Positions 7,342-16,382 are shown, counted from the first letter of the stretch. The stretch is 64,000 bases of DNA from Bacteroidota bacterium (GCA_018266915.1 JAFDZM010000050.1:34485-98484); one strand, 5' to 3'. Numbers and translations are program-made. The notes: generated from the sequence alone by a model not told the origin.

Positions 7342-10300
7342 TTATTTGGCATTAAGTTGATCAAAGTAAGATTTTATTTTTTGTTTATAGTACAAATTAA
7401 GTGCCGGAGATACTGTCTTAATTTGTTCGGTCTGTTTTTCTTTCGATTTTTGGTAGTCCTGCAACGCCTTAATGTATCCTGGAGGCATATCCTTTCCCGC
7501 ATTACTTTCCCGCTTCTGATCCTGATCCCTTTGTTGCTGAGCTTTTTCTGCTTCCAGCATCCGGGTTTGGATCTGCTGCTGCCTCTTTAGCACTTCATCA
7601 GTTATTCGCCTGTTTACGATATCGTTTTCAGTTTGTTCCATTTCTTTTGAAATTTTATCCAAATTGCCGATACCTCCACCTCCGTTTTTATTCTCGTCTT
7701 TATTAATTTCCTGCAGCGCCTGCCTTATCATTTCCTGCTGCCGTGCCATTTTTGCCAGTTGCTCACTCATGCCCGCACGCTGACTTTGTGACATATTTCC
7801 GCCTTGTTTTTGCAGTTGATCGCGCATCTGCTGCATGTTCTGGTTCAACTGCTGCTGCATCTTGTTCAGCTGCGATAGCGACGGTTGTTTACCTTTTCCA
7901 CTGCCACTTTTGCCGTTCTTCATCGAGTTTTGCAACTGCTCAAGCGCCTCGTTCAGCATCAGTGCCAAATTGTTCATTGATGTCATTGCATATTGTTGAT
8001 TTCTCGAAGCTTCTGCCGTACGGCGGTCGCCTAAATTTTCCAACGACTCCTCAATGTGACTATTTATGCTTGATATCTCCTGGTTTACACTTGTTTGTAT
8101 CTGCGGAACCCGTCGACTTAAGGCATATAGGCTGTCTTCTGCCGTTTTTAGGTTGTCTTTTATGTCCTTTTGTTTTTGTGCTAATATAGCATAATTTGGA
8201 TCAGTTGGGTTAGTATTTTTCAACGTTTCCATAACTTTCTCCTGATCGAATGAACTATTAACGAGATTTTTTAATAATTCGCGTAGCTGCGCGGCATCAA
8301 CGTTATTTTGTGAGTCTTCGCCCTCCTGGTTTTTGTCCTCCATCTGCTTGGCCATCTGCTGCATTTGTTTGGCCGCATTTTGCTGTGAATGAGCGGCTTT
8401 CTGCTTATCATTCTTCTGCAGCTGGTCGGAACTTTGGCTCATTTGCTGATCAATTTTTTGTTCGTCGCTTTTTGGATTTTCGAAATTATTTTTTTGCTCA
8501 GCGCTGTCATTTTGCTTTTGCAGGTCATCCAGCGAGTTCTTCACATCCTGGAAATCCTGTTTGATTTTTTCCTGTTCCTGTTGTAGTTGTTTAGCATCTG
8601 ACCCTTGCTGCTTGGTTTGCTCAGAAAGCTTCTGCTGCTTGTCGGATAACTGGTTAATCGTATTAATGCTCTGGTTCAATTTCTGGTCAAATTCCAGTTT
8701 TTTATACAGCTGCAGTATACGGTCAAGCTCTTTTCGCAACGACTTATTATCCATCTGCATCTTGGATAACTGATCGCGCGTCAGGTCTTTTTGTTCCTGG
8801 TCCATCAGCGCTTGCAGCTTCTTCAGCAGATCCTGTGTTTTGGGGTCGAGCACATTGTTGAACAGGTTTTCAATCTCTTTTTGCTTCTCTAAAATCTCCT
8901 TGTTCTGCTGCTCATTTTCCTGGCGGTTAACCACGTTCTTTTTGTTCTCGGCCTGTATGTCTTTTACCAGGTTATCCAGGTCTTTTTTCTTTTGCAGCAG
9001 GTCGTCTATCTCTTTCTTTTCATCAAATGATAGCGTGTTTTTATCCAATAGCTTTTGATTCAGCTTTTGGGCGTCACGCTCTATCTGGCTGGCCAGCTTA
9101 ATGGCCGATTGCATTTTGTCCTTCACTGCCTGCGTGCCTTTTTCCAGTTCTTCATTCAGCTGTTTCTGATCCGGAACATTCAGCGTACGCTGAGGCGAAC
9201 GCACTTTTTTGGGTCCGCTAACGCCATCATTATCTGCTACTTCGAAATAGTAAGTTACCTGGTCGCCGGGTTTGGCGCCCAATTGTTTCAAGTCCCAGAA
9301 GTAAAAGAAATCAGCCTGGGTTTTGCTCAGATCAGCTTTGACAGAACGTGTAATGGTATGCTCCGAATTCTTATCGCCAGGAGTGCCAATCTTATAATTA
9401 AATGTCAATGACGAAAAGCCATGATCATCCTGAATTTTGCCGTTGAAATACAGGGCCTTACTACTGATTGAATCTGATTTTTCCTCAACAGTAATTGCCG
9501 GCATCTCATCAGCAATCACATTGATACGGTAGGATGCGGAATCTCCGCGGCTTACATTTTCATTTTGCGGACTAATCTTATAAAATGAGTTTTTATAAAT
9601 CCTTTCGGTGTGCTCAAACGCATCATCACCTGATTTAACGGCATTGGTGCGGTTATTATTCATATCGAACTGGATACCGGTAGCATTCTGTGTATGGAAC
9701 TGCCATTTTACTGTTGTACCGGCAGGGAGGGTAAGATCACCAGCGTTGAGCAATTGCTCTGATTTTTTATTCAGGTAGGCCGGGTAGTTTAGCTGCACAT
9801 CAAAATGCAGTAACGAGGGTTTTAAGTTTACTTTTATCTCATAAGGAAGCGATGTAAAACCGTTAGCCGTTAACCTGAAGCTGGTATTCTTTTGCAGGTT
9901 GCTAAACTGGTAATGAAAATGGCTAATGTTTTCCTTATCCAGTTTGAAAGTATTATTAGCTGTTTCTATATAAACATCCGAAGGCAATTTATCACCATCC
10001 AGCTTTAAATTCAGCTTCAGCTCATCACCCTGAACGACGGATAATGATTGGTTCGTCACTATAAATTTAAAGGGAGCAACGGGCGCAAAGTATTCGTTAT
10101 GCCTGATGATCCTTTTGGTACTTTCTGTCAGGATGGAAGGCGCTGCTAATGCAATGATGCAGATAACTGCAGCTGGAAATAGTACCCATTTCAGGTATTT
10201 GGTATTCTCTTTTATGTTGATGGCTGATGGAAAGCTAACAGGCTTTAGTGTTTCAATTTTTTGGTCGATGCTGGCTTCAATCAGTTCGCGCTGCTGCTGG

Positions 10301-10671
10301 TTGCTGTCGGCCAGTTTTTTAAGTTGAAGTGTATTCAGTAATTTATCGCTCACATCGGTAAAGTGCTTACCGATAATTTCCGCGGCCTGGTTGTGAGTGA
10401 TGGTTTTACCCAACTTGATCAAGGCCAGAAACGAAGGAAGAATCAGCCATGCGATCAGTCCTAAATTCAGCAGGATAAAAAAGTAAAAAAGGAAAGTGCG
10501 GAAGCCGGAATTGAAGTTGCCGTAGTACTCGCTTACGGTGATGATAATGTAGGCAGAAAATATTCCTGCGCCAAGAAATATCAGCCCCCGAAGTAAATTG
10601 TTGAAATAATACTTGCGGATGAAAGTATCGATCTTGCTGATTAACAACTCGTAGTTTTCCGATGACCGCAT
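7342..10671 (-). CDS. DUF4175 family membrane protein with long Q-rich coiled coil
   Basis: This 1109-residue protein belongs to a family common in Bacteroidota with no settled function. It has three N-terminal membrane helices (about residues 28-46, 52-75 and 158-180). A periplasmic-looking beta-rich region of about 300 residues follows, and then from about residue 490 a very long helical stretch rich in glutamine, lysine, aspartate and asparagine, predicted coiled coil. The low complexity explains the long antisense open frames that overlie it. It is the first gene of the cluster DUF4175 / HATPase / ybeY. An anchored sensor or envelope-scaffold role is only a guess. Confidence 0.85.
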   Translation of the reverse strand: MRSSENYELLISKIDTFIRKYYFNNLLRGLIFLGAGIFSAYIIITVSEYYGNFNSGFRTFLFYFFILLNLGLIAWLILPSFLALIKLGKTITHNQAAEIIGKHFTDVSDKLLNTLQLKKLADSNQQQRELIEASIDQKIETLKPVSFPSAINIKENTKYLKWVLFPAAVICIIALAAPSILTESTKRIIRHNEYFAPVAPFKFIVTNQSLSVVQGDELKLNLKLDGDKLPSDVYIETANNTFKLDKENISHFHYQFSNLQKNTSFRLTANGFTSLPYEIKVNLKPSLLHFDVQLNYPAYLNKKSEQLLNAGDLTLPAGTTVKWQFHTQNATGIQFDMNNNRTNAVKSGDDAFEHTERIYKNSFYKISPQNENVSRGDSASYRINVIADEMPAITVEEKSDSISSKALYFNGKIQDDHGFSSLTFNYKIGTPGDKNSEHTITRSVKADLSKTQADFFYFWDLKQLGAKPGDQVTYYFEVADNDGVSGPKKVRSPQRTLNVPDQKQLNEELEKGTQAVKDKMQSAIKLASQIERDAQKLNQKLLDKNTLSFDEKKEIDDLLQKKKDLDNLVKDIQAENKKNVVNRQENEQQNKEILEKQKEIENLFNNVLDPKTQDLLKKLQALMDQEQKDLTRDQLSKMQMDNKSLRKELDRILQLYKKLEFDQKLNQSINTINQLSDKQQKLSEQTKQQGSDAKQLQQEQEKIKQDFQDVKNSLDDLQKQNDSAEQKNNFENPKSDEQKIDQQMSQSSDQLQKNDKQKAAHSQQNAAKQMQQMAKQMEDKNQEGEDSQNNVDAAQLRELLKNLVNSSFDQEKVMETLKNTNPTDPNYAILAQKQKDIKDNLKTAEDSLYALSRRVPQIQTSVNQEISSINSHIEESLENLGDRRTAEASRNQQYAMTSMNNLALMLNEALEQLQNSMKNGKSGSGKGKQPSLSQLNKMQQQLNQNMQQMRDQLQKQGGNMSQSQRAGMSEQLAKMARQQEMIRQALQEINKDENKNGGGGIGNLDKISKEMEQTENDIVNRRITDEVLKRQQQIQTRMLEAEKAQQQRDQDQKRESNAGKDMPPGYIKALQDYQKSKEKQTEQIKTVSPALNLYYKQKIKSYFDQLNAK

Positions 10672-10754
10672 AACCTATTTCAAACAAATACGCTAAATAC
10701 AGTTTTAACGCAGCATAAATATCAAAATTATAACTTTTAAATGATAATCCTGCA

Positions 10755-10806
10755 TTTCAAAAGAGGGATAGTCGCCGTATATTTGTAAGGTAAACTGATA
10801 AGTTTA
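10755..10806 (+). promoter_or_regulatory. Promoter and probable MarR operator
   Basis: A perfect Bacteroidota -7 box, TATATTTG, is at 10778-10785, with a TTC at 10755-10757 near the -33 position. Directly downstream, TAAACT-gata-AGTTTA (10791-10806) is a 6-4-6 inverted repeat that would cover the transcription start of the MarR gene. This arrangement suits autorepression, which is inferred. Confidence 0.5.
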
Positions 10807-10821
10807 ACTAACTAATTTATT

Positions 10822-11259
10822 ATGGCTCTACATCCTGACCTGGAACTGGCATCTGAACTAAGAACATTGTTCACCCGCCTGATCAAAAAACTGCGAAGAG
10901 AATCGGCTACCGGGCAACATTTGTCGCTTACCGAGCGGTCTACCATGTCGTTGCTTTATCAGCAAAAGCAATTATTGCCAAGCGAACTGGCTGCTTCTGA
11001 AAAGATCACCAATCAATCCATGTCGCAGATATTGAACCACCTGTTGGAGCTGGGATATATCACCCGGACTGCATCGGATACCGACAAGCGTAAAGTGCTG
11101 ATATCCCTAACCAAAACAGGAGAGGAAACGCTTTTAAGAGTTCGTGCGGAGCGTGATGAATGGTTAGCCAAAGCAATCAGCGACAGCTGTAACGAAGAAG
11201 AAATAAGCCTGCTTAAAAAAGTGATGGGACCGCTGAACAAGATCATTGACCACGAATAA
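10822..11259 (+). CDS. MarR family transcriptional regulator
   Basis: This 145-residue winged-helix repressor has its recognition part around residues 45-100: LSLTERSTMSLL, then LAASEKITNQSMSQILNHLLELGYI and the wing SDTDKRKVLISLT. MarR proteins bind inverted repeats as dimers and are released by small ligands, often drugs or phenolics. It lies 37 bases before an MFS exporter gene and almost certainly controls it. An inverted repeat over its own promoter is a good candidate operator. Confidence 0.9.
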   Translation: MALHPDLELASELRTLFTRLIKKLRRESATGQHLSLTERSTMSLLYQQKQLLPSELAASEKITNQSMSQILNHLLELGYITRTASDTDKRKVLISLTKTGEETLLRVRAERDEWLAKAISDSCNEEEISLLKKVMGPLNKIIDHE

Positions 11260-11296
11260 AAGCAGGAAATAAAAACAAAATCTACCAAACGAATAA

Positions 11297-12556
11297 ATGA
11301 ATATTACCACTTTTAAAGCATTCGGAAGCCGCAATTACCGGCTATATTTTACAGGGCAATCCGTCTCACTTATTGGGACGTGGATGCAAAAAACCGCGGT
11401 GAGCTGGGTGATCTACTCGCTTACGCATTCCACTTTTATGCTGGGGTTGACCCTTTTTGCGAGCCAGTTTCCATCGTTTTTATTTTCATTATTAGGTGGA
11501 GTGATCTCAGACCGGTACGACCGTTTTAAGGTGCTGATGGTTACCCAGGTTGCATCCATGATTCAGGCTGCTATCCTGGCAATATTGATCTTAATGGGTC
11601 ATTATGCGGTTTGGGAAATTTTGACTTTGAGCGTCTTATTGGGTGTTATCAATGCTTTTGACGTACCGGCCAGGCAGGCATTGGTGTATGAGATGATCGA
11701 TGATAAAAAGGATTTGCCCAATGCGCTGGCGCTCAATTCATCTATGGTTAATTTGTCAAGACTGATCGGTCCGGCTATTGCAGGTTTCATACTTGAGAAA
11801 TTGGGCGATGGGACTTGTTTTGCCCTTAATGCTTTGAGTTTCCTGGCAGTTATCGGTTCGCTATTGTTAATGCGCCTGCCAAAGTATATAAAACAAGTAC
11901 ATACCAAAAATGCTTTTGGCGAAATGAAAGAGGGATTCGAGTACCTGAAGAAAACGCCATCTATAGCATTCATCATTATAATGCTGGCTCTGATCAGCCT
12001 ATTGGTGATGCCATTCAGTACCCTATTGCCGGTATATGCACGGGACATTTTTAAAGGGACAGCATCCACCTTCGGTATCATTGATAGTGTGATAGGTTTG
12101 GGAGCATTTAGTTGTGCCATATTCCTTGCGTCATTAAAACCCGGGACAAATCTGAAAAGGATATTGGCTGTTAACACGCTAATATTCGGGGCCGGATTAG
12201 CGCTGTTCTCGCATGAAGGTAATTACCCTCTGGCGCTGGTATTCTCGGCAGTTACCGGTTTCGGCATGATGTCGCAGGTTACGGTGAGTAACACACTGAT
12301 ACAAACCACGGTTGATGCCAATATGCGCGGCCGTGTGATCAGCTTTTATGCAATGGCTGTTTTTGGTATGCAACCATTGGGGGGGCTTGTGATCGGCTCC
12401 ATATCCAAATGGATCGGAACGCCCGACACATTGTTGGGAGAGGGAATAATAGCCGGACTGATCGGGCTGCTGCACATACGGTTCCTTCGCAAGGAGAAAT
12501 TGAAAAAACAACAGCCAATGCCTGCTTTAGGGCAACAGACCGTACAGGCAGTTTAA
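11297..12556 (+). CDS. MFS exporter (MFS_3 / EntS-like)
   Basis: This 419-residue inner-membrane protein has about 12 hydrophobic segments and belongs to the MFS_3 group (EntS and macrolide/drug exporters). Support comes from SLIGTWMQKTAVSW at the start, the loop motif GGVISDRYDR between helices 2 and 3, and FDVPARQAL after helix 4. Substrates in this group are siderophores or drugs; none can be inferred here. It follows the MarR gene in what looks like a two-gene unit, so induced export of a toxic small molecule is the likely role. Its stop is 4 bases from the convergent DUF4249 gene. Confidence 0.85.
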   Translation: MNITTFKAFGSRNYRLYFTGQSVSLIGTWMQKTAVSWVIYSLTHSTFMLGLTLFASQFPSFLFSLLGGVISDRYDRFKVLMVTQVASMIQAAILAILILMGHYAVWEILTLSVLLGVINAFDVPARQALVYEMIDDKKDLPNALALNSSMVNLSRLIGPAIAGFILEKLGDGTCFALNALSFLAVIGSLLLMRLPKYIKQVHTKNAFGEMKEGFEYLKKTPSIAFIIIMLALISLLVMPFSTLLPVYARDIFKGTASTFGIIDSVIGLGAFSCAIFLASLKPGTNLKRILAVNTLIFGAGLALFSHEGNYPLALVFSAVTGFGMMSQVTVSNTLIQTTVDANMRGRVISFYAMAVFGMQPLGGLVIGSISKWIGTPDTLLGEGIIAGLIGLLHIRFLRKEKLKKQQPMPALGQQTVQAV

Positions 12557-12559
12557 TCA

Positions 12560-13732
12560 CTATTTCCAGAATGCAGGGGTATCAACCTTGCCTCTAAGCG
12601 TGCAATCGACGCATACCCTTGTACTGTAAAGAAAGCCTATTATCCCTCCTCCTGAGGCTTCTATTGCACTGGTAGCGAAATAGTCTATAGGCGGATTTAT
12701 CAGGACGTTTTGAACTACATTTGTGCCTGTTTTATCTTTATAAAGAGCGGTATCCTGTTCACAAGTATAAGGGTAAATTGGCAGCACATTGCCCGGCAAA
12801 TCAGCGTGTTTTATAAATATCCTTTTGGATTGAACATTAGTAGCCGATATATAACCTACTACAGGTTCAGCGGGGTTGGCAGTATTATGTATATTCCCGC
12901 TGATTTCGGATGGTTGTGCATCAAATATACTCCCCAGCTGTTCCGTGTTTTTCTTCATGTTTTGATAGAAATTATAAGCATCCTGGGTAAGGGCATACTG
13001 CCTGACCAGTATAGAATATTTGGATTCCATCTTTTCGCTCGATAATGCTATGGAGGCTAGCGGTCCCTGGTAAACCACATCGCTGGATAATTTCTCGGTT
13101 GAAGTGGCAATGATATTAACAGATTTATCATTAGCAAAACAACTATAAATCATTTGGTTCCTGGTACGGGGGACCATCTGGATACCGGTAGGATCCAGTA
13201 CGTAAAGCGAAGCATATTTTGCATGAAATATCCAGGCTTCGTCATAATCCCAGAGGTAAAACCGGGTTTTGTTGGTTGCATCATGCGCATTAACATATAA
13301 ATTAACAGTGGTATCCTTAACGTTGTAACCAACACTATCAATCGGCGGGGTGGGCTTTACTTCCACAAAATCGGATACATATTGTCCACCTTCTGCCGGT
13401 AATATCCTGACCCGGTATCTTTGTGTTGAATTGAGATTCAGGCTATTGACGGAATTATAATGTCCATTGCCATAAACATCATACAAAGGATAGGTTCCGC
13501 CTTGCTCACCCTCTACGGTTACGGTAGCGTTCAGAACAGGGTTGTCGGTTATCTTATCTGTCAATTTTACTGTGCGGCTTAACTTAATAACGGTGGAATC
13601 ATTACCCGTATTGATAACCCCTTCAACAATCAAATAGCTTTGCGATGTGGATGTGGCAGGCGGATTATAAGGCTTTTTACAGCACATTAATCCTAAAATA
13701 AGCATTAAAAACAGGGTGCGAAGCTTAGTCAT
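12560..13732 (-). CDS. DUF4249 lipoprotein, without its usual TonB partner
   Basis: From the ATG at 13732 the protein opens with a lipoprotein signal (MTKLRTLFLMLILGLMCCKK); the alternative ATG at 13747 adds five residues. The mature part has the DUF4249 features: an early LIVEGVINTG segment, beta strands rich in threonine and valine, and near the end a CVDCTLRG cysteine pair. DUF4249 lipoproteins normally follow a TonB-dependent receptor and are thought to assist it at the outer membrane. Here no receptor is adjacent: the neighbours are an MFS exporter and an oxidase. It is either an orphan or works with a receptor elsewhere. Confidence 0.8.
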   Translation of the reverse strand: MTKLRTLFLMLILGLMCCKKPYNPPATSTSQSYLIVEGVINTGNDSTVIKLSRTVKLTDKITDNPVLNATVTVEGEQGGTYPLYDVYGNGHYNSVNSLNLNSTQRYRVRILPAEGGQYVSDFVEVKPTPPIDSVGYNVKDTTVNLYVNAHDATNKTRFYLWDYDEAWIFHAKYASLYVLDPTGIQMVPRTRNQMIYSCFANDKSVNIIATSTEKLSSDVVYQGPLASIALSSEKMESKYSILVRQYALTQDAYNFYQNMKKNTEQLGSIFDAQPSEISGNIHNTANPAEPVVGYISATNVQSKRIFIKHADLPGNVLPIYPYTCEQDTALYKDKTGTNVVQNVLINPPIDYFATSAIEASGGGIIGFLYSTRVCVDCTLRGKVDTPAFWK

Positions 13733-13746
13733 AAATAGGCATGGCA

Positions 13747-13779
13747 TTAAGCCAGGGCTGTAGAATGCCGTTGGCTTAA
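13747..13779. repeat. Inverted repeat in the DUF4249 leader
   Basis: TTAAGCCA (13747-13754) and TGGCTTAA (13772-13779) are perfect 8-base arms with a 17-base spacer. If the gene starts at 13732 they lie in the 5' leader as a hairpin or operator. With the start at 13747 they touch the start codon, which weakly supports the shorter protein. Confidence 0.35.
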
Positions 13780-13981
13780 CTGGTTAATAACAAATATAAC
13801 TAAATACTTCATTATATAACTAAAAAATTCTTTTTAAAAAGGTAGGCTTGGATGATCTCTTTAAAAACAATTATGATGCCACTGCATTTCGATTAATTTG
13901 TTTTCTCCAAACAATATGCTGGGCGATTTGTATTTAACTATAAAGCAATCAACAATACATTTACCCTCTTACCCCTGTAAT

Positions 13982-15172
13982 ATGAGCATGGTATACAAAT
14001 ACCCTTCCGTAGATGATCTTATAAAAAAAGCAAAATCCAGGATTCCAAATTTCGTATTCGAATATTTAAGCGGCGGTTGTAATGAAAATATTGCCCTGAC
14101 CAGGAATACAACCGATCTCTGGGACGTTGAATTGAGGCCTTATTACATTACCGATCACAAAGAGGCAGTTTTAAAAACTGAATTATTTGGACATATTTAT
14201 GACCTTCCGTTCGGTATTTCTCCGGTAGGGCTGCAGGGGTTGATGTGGCCCAATTCGCCGGAGATATTGGCAAAGGCATCTTTAAAACATAATATTCCTT
14301 TTGTAATAAGTACATTAACAACAAGTACTATCGAAAGGCTTTCGGAATTGACGGAAGGCCGTGCCTGGTTTCAGTTATATCATCCTAATGAAAATGATCT
14401 GCGTGATAAAATTTTAAAACGGGTTGAAGACGCAGGGTGCCCTGTACTGGTATTAATATGCGACATGCCAACCTTGGCTTACAGGCCCTGTGATATGCGT
14501 AATGGCTTGGGTTTGCCGCTCAAAATGAGTCTTAAAAATATTATTCAGATTTTATCCAGACCGGAGTGGTTGATTAAAACCTTGAAATATGGTCAGCCCA
14601 AGTTTGCCATCATGGAACCTTATCTGAAGAGTTTAAATAACCAACTCAATTTTGATAATAAACTGACTGAGCAAAAGATAGCAGCAATAAGGGATAGGTG
14701 GAAAGGAAAACTGGTTATCAAAGGGATCGCTTCGGAAGAAGATACAGAGGCAGCTATACGGCTGGGTGCAGACGGCATTATTGTTTCTAATCATGGCGGG
14801 CGGCAGCTGGATGTAGGCCCCTCTTCTATAAAAACGCTTGGACCAATAGTGGAAAACTACCAGAATAAAATAAAAATTATCATGGACAGCGGTTTGAGAA
14901 GCGGGCCGGATATTGCCAGGTCCCTGGCAACCGGAGCAGAGTTTACCTTTATGGGCAGAGTTTTTATGTATGCGGTTGCAGCGCTTGGCGATGAAGGTGC
15001 CGATCATATAATCGAATGCCTGAAGATGCAATTAAAGCAAGTAATGGAACAAATTTCGTGCACCTCAGTATGCGATTTGAAGAACCATTTAATGCCACCT
15101 GTTTATCAATCAAGGCAAAACTCTAATGATGAACAGGCTCATTCTGAAATGGTATATAACATGCCTGCTTAA
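13982..15172 (+). CDS. FMN-dependent alpha-hydroxy-acid dehydrogenase (L-lactate dehydrogenase-like)
   Basis: This is a TIM-barrel flavoenzyme of the LldD / glycolate oxidase family. The start is set at 13982 (MSMVYKYPSVDDL), where homology begins; the longer frame from 13898 adds 28 unconserved residues. Motifs in order are the N-terminal FEYLSGG, FGISPVGLQGLMWP, the substrate-side FQLYHP, and SNHGGRQLD with the catalytic histidine near residue 271. DSGLRSGPDIARSLATGA follows for FMN phosphate binding. The likely reaction is oxidation of L-lactate or a related 2-hydroxy acid to the keto acid, with electrons passed to the respiratory chain. Its stop overlaps the convergent PAS gene by 4 bases. 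Confidence 0.85.
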   Translation: MSMVYKYPSVDDLIKKAKSRIPNFVFEYLSGGCNENIALTRNTTDLWDVELRPYYITDHKEAVLKTELFGHIYDLPFGISPVGLQGLMWPNSPEILAKASLKHNIPFVISTLTTSTIERLSELTEGRAWFQLYHPNENDLRDKILKRVEDAGCPVLVLICDMPTLAYRPCDMRNGLGLPLKMSLKNIIQILSRPEWLIKTLKYGQPKFAIMEPYLKSLNNQLNFDNKLTEQKIAAIRDRWKGKLVIKGIASEEDTEAAIRLGADGIIVSNHGGRQLDVGPSSIKTLGPIVENYQNKIKIIMDSGLRSGPDIARSLATGAEFTFMGRVFMYAVAALGDEGADHIIECLKMQLKQVMEQISCTSVCDLKNHLMPPVYQSRQNSNDEQAHSEMVYNMPA

Positions 15173-15822
15173 GCAAGGTGTGGGATCGGAGTATTTTTGA
15201 TTTCTGATTTTGTAATGTCCGGCAGGAGCTGCTTTTCTTTTAGTGCCAATTCCGCCTTAACTTTTTCATCAATATTGATCACCATGGCCTGTTTGGCAGA
15301 CTTGCCGTTAAATACGGTATCGCAGGTATAAACACAAACATAAAACGAGTTGCCAAACTTATCTCCATGCAACCAGCAAGCAGATCGATAATTTTTTGTT
15401 GCGAATCGCTCATTAACATCATGAAGCGATTTTAATTCCCCTTCTACACGCATATTAGCAGGGGTAAGCGCCAAAAATTCCTCTTTTGTATAGCCGTATT
15501 GCAACTCGGCAGCTTTGTTGGTCGCAAGGAATTTGTAAGTGGCGGCATCGTATATGAACATAGGAGCGGGGATATTTTCAAAAAGACGTCCATAATGTTC
15601 GCCCGCTGCCTTTAAGCGTTTTCGCTGCTTTCTGATGAGGGCATACATTGTAGTAAACACCAGGGTAATTACAAGAGTGTTATTCAGTACCCGGAACAGA
15701 TTGACATGCTCTGGTTCAAAATCGTCCGAAAGAGAGTTGATTGCCTGATTAGCAAGGATAGCCCAGCCAAAGGACACAAGAAGAATTAACGAGATTATTA
15801 TAATAGTATTATTACGATGCAT
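15169..15822 (-). CDS. Membrane-anchored PAS domain protein lacking an output domain
   Basis: The 217 residues hold two membrane helices (about residues 7-25 and 43-62) with a short periplasmic loop, then a PAS domain. The PAS region reads FENIPAPMFIYD, FLATNKAAELQYGYTKEEFLALTP and, further on, a C-terminal strand with QAMVINIDE. It ends about 25 residues later with no kinase, cyclase or DNA-binding domain. The protein is therefore either a stand-alone sensor that signals through a partner or a shortened sensor kinase. No kinase fragment is visible downstream because the convergent oxidase gene lies there. Confidence 0.75.
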   Translation of the reverse strand: MHRNNTIIIISLILLVSFGWAILANQAINSLSDDFEPEHVNLFRVLNNTLVITLVFTTMYALIRKQRKRLKAAGEHYGRLFENIPAPMFIYDAATYKFLATNKAAELQYGYTKEEFLALTPANMRVEGELKSLHDVNERFATKNYRSACWLHGDKFGNSFYVCVYTCDTVFNGKSAKQAMVINIDEKVKAELALKEKQLLPDITKSEIKNTPIPHLA

Positions 15823-15852
15823 TTAAGACAGAAATGTGCTATTTAATTAATA

Positions 15853-15875
15853 AACAATTTAAAAAGCAAATTGTT
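15853..15875. repeat. AT-rich hairpin upstream of the PAS gene
   Basis: AACAATTT and AAATTGTT form perfect 8-base arms with a 7-base loop, 30 bp before the PAS gene start. The surrounding 240 bases up to the tRNA are very AT-rich and hold no gene that I can support. Confidence 0.3.
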
Positions 15876-16045
15876 TTGCTCAATGATAAATATATTTAAT
15901 TACGAAGATAAAATCTAATAAATGATATACCCCAATCGAGAGATGACACAAATTTTCTATCATACAGAAAATGTAAGCTTCTGATTGATAAGCTGAGAAG
16001 AGACACTTCTTATATCAAATCCTTTTCCTTTAAAAGCCGATACAT

Positions 16046-16053
16046 TATATTTG
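16046..16053 (+). promoter_or_regulatory. -7 box of the tRNA-Pro promoter
   Basis: TATATTTG is a perfect match to the Bacteroidota TAnnTTTG -7 element, 10 bases before the first base of the tRNA. No clear TTG is seen at the -33 position. Confidence 0.55.
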
Positions 16054-16062
16054 TAACCCACA

Positions 16063-16136
16063 CGGGATGTAGCGTAGCCCGGTATCGCGCCAGCATGGGG
16101 TGCTGGAGGTCGTGGGTTCGAATCCCGCCATCCCGA
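16063..16136 (+). tRNA. tRNA-Pro (anticodon GGG)
   Basis: The 74-base cloverleaf is complete. The acceptor stem is CGGGATG with CATCCCG. The D arm has GCG/CGC. The anticodon stem is CCAGC/GCTGG with loop ATGGGGT, so the anticodon is GGG. The variable loop is AGGTC, the T arm is GTGGG-TTCGAAT-CCCGC, and the discriminator base is A. CCA is not encoded. A tyrosine integrase gene begins 300 bases downstream and points away, so the 3' half of this tRNA is the probable attachment site of the island. Confidence 0.95.
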
Positions 16137-16160
16137 CGAAAGTAGGATTTAAAACGCTCC

Positions 16161-16193
16161 AAAATCCTGTAAATGTCTCATTTACAGGATTTT
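16161..16193 (+). terminator. Strong intrinsic terminator after tRNA-Pro
   Basis: Fifteen perfect base pairs (AAAATCCTGTAAATG with CATTTACAGGATTTT) close a 3-base loop and run into a T-rich tail. It ends the tRNA transcript and separates it from the integrase region. Confidence 0.85.
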
Positions 16194-16250
16194 TTATTTT
16201 ATTCAAATCCTTTTCAGTACATACTATTCCTTGCTTTATGCGAACAAAGA

Positions 16251-16382
16251 GGTGAACAAAATCTGTTTTTTAGATTTGTTCACCGGATAGGGTCTAACTA
16301 ATTGATGTACAGGTAATTGCATCACGTAAAATTAGATCGAAAAAGACGCATTTAGATCACTTTTTTGTCTTTCCGGTGAACA
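16251..16382. other. Candidate integrase arm-type binding sites
   Basis: The octamer GGTGAACA occurs at 16251-16258 (+), 16277-16284 (- strand) and 16375-16382 (+). The last two extend to the 11-mer TCCGGTGAACA (16277-16287 inverted, 16372-16382 direct). The first two also form an imperfect hairpin. Repeated short sites between a tRNA end and an integrase start are typical of integrase arm binding; that role is inference. Otherwise the 300 bases between tRNA and integrase hold only the tRNA terminator. Confidence 0.45.

Noticed and set aside
7743..9411. Several long plus-strand open frames opposite the DUF4175 gene (for example 7743-8189 and 9055-9411)
   Set aside because: They mirror the glutamine/lysine-rich low-complexity coding strand, are rich in Cys, Phe and Ser, and have no family pattern.
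11602..12177. 191-codon minus-strand open frame opposite the MFS exporter gene
   Set aside because: It is an antisense shadow of a well-supported membrane transporter gene, without motif or ribosome site.
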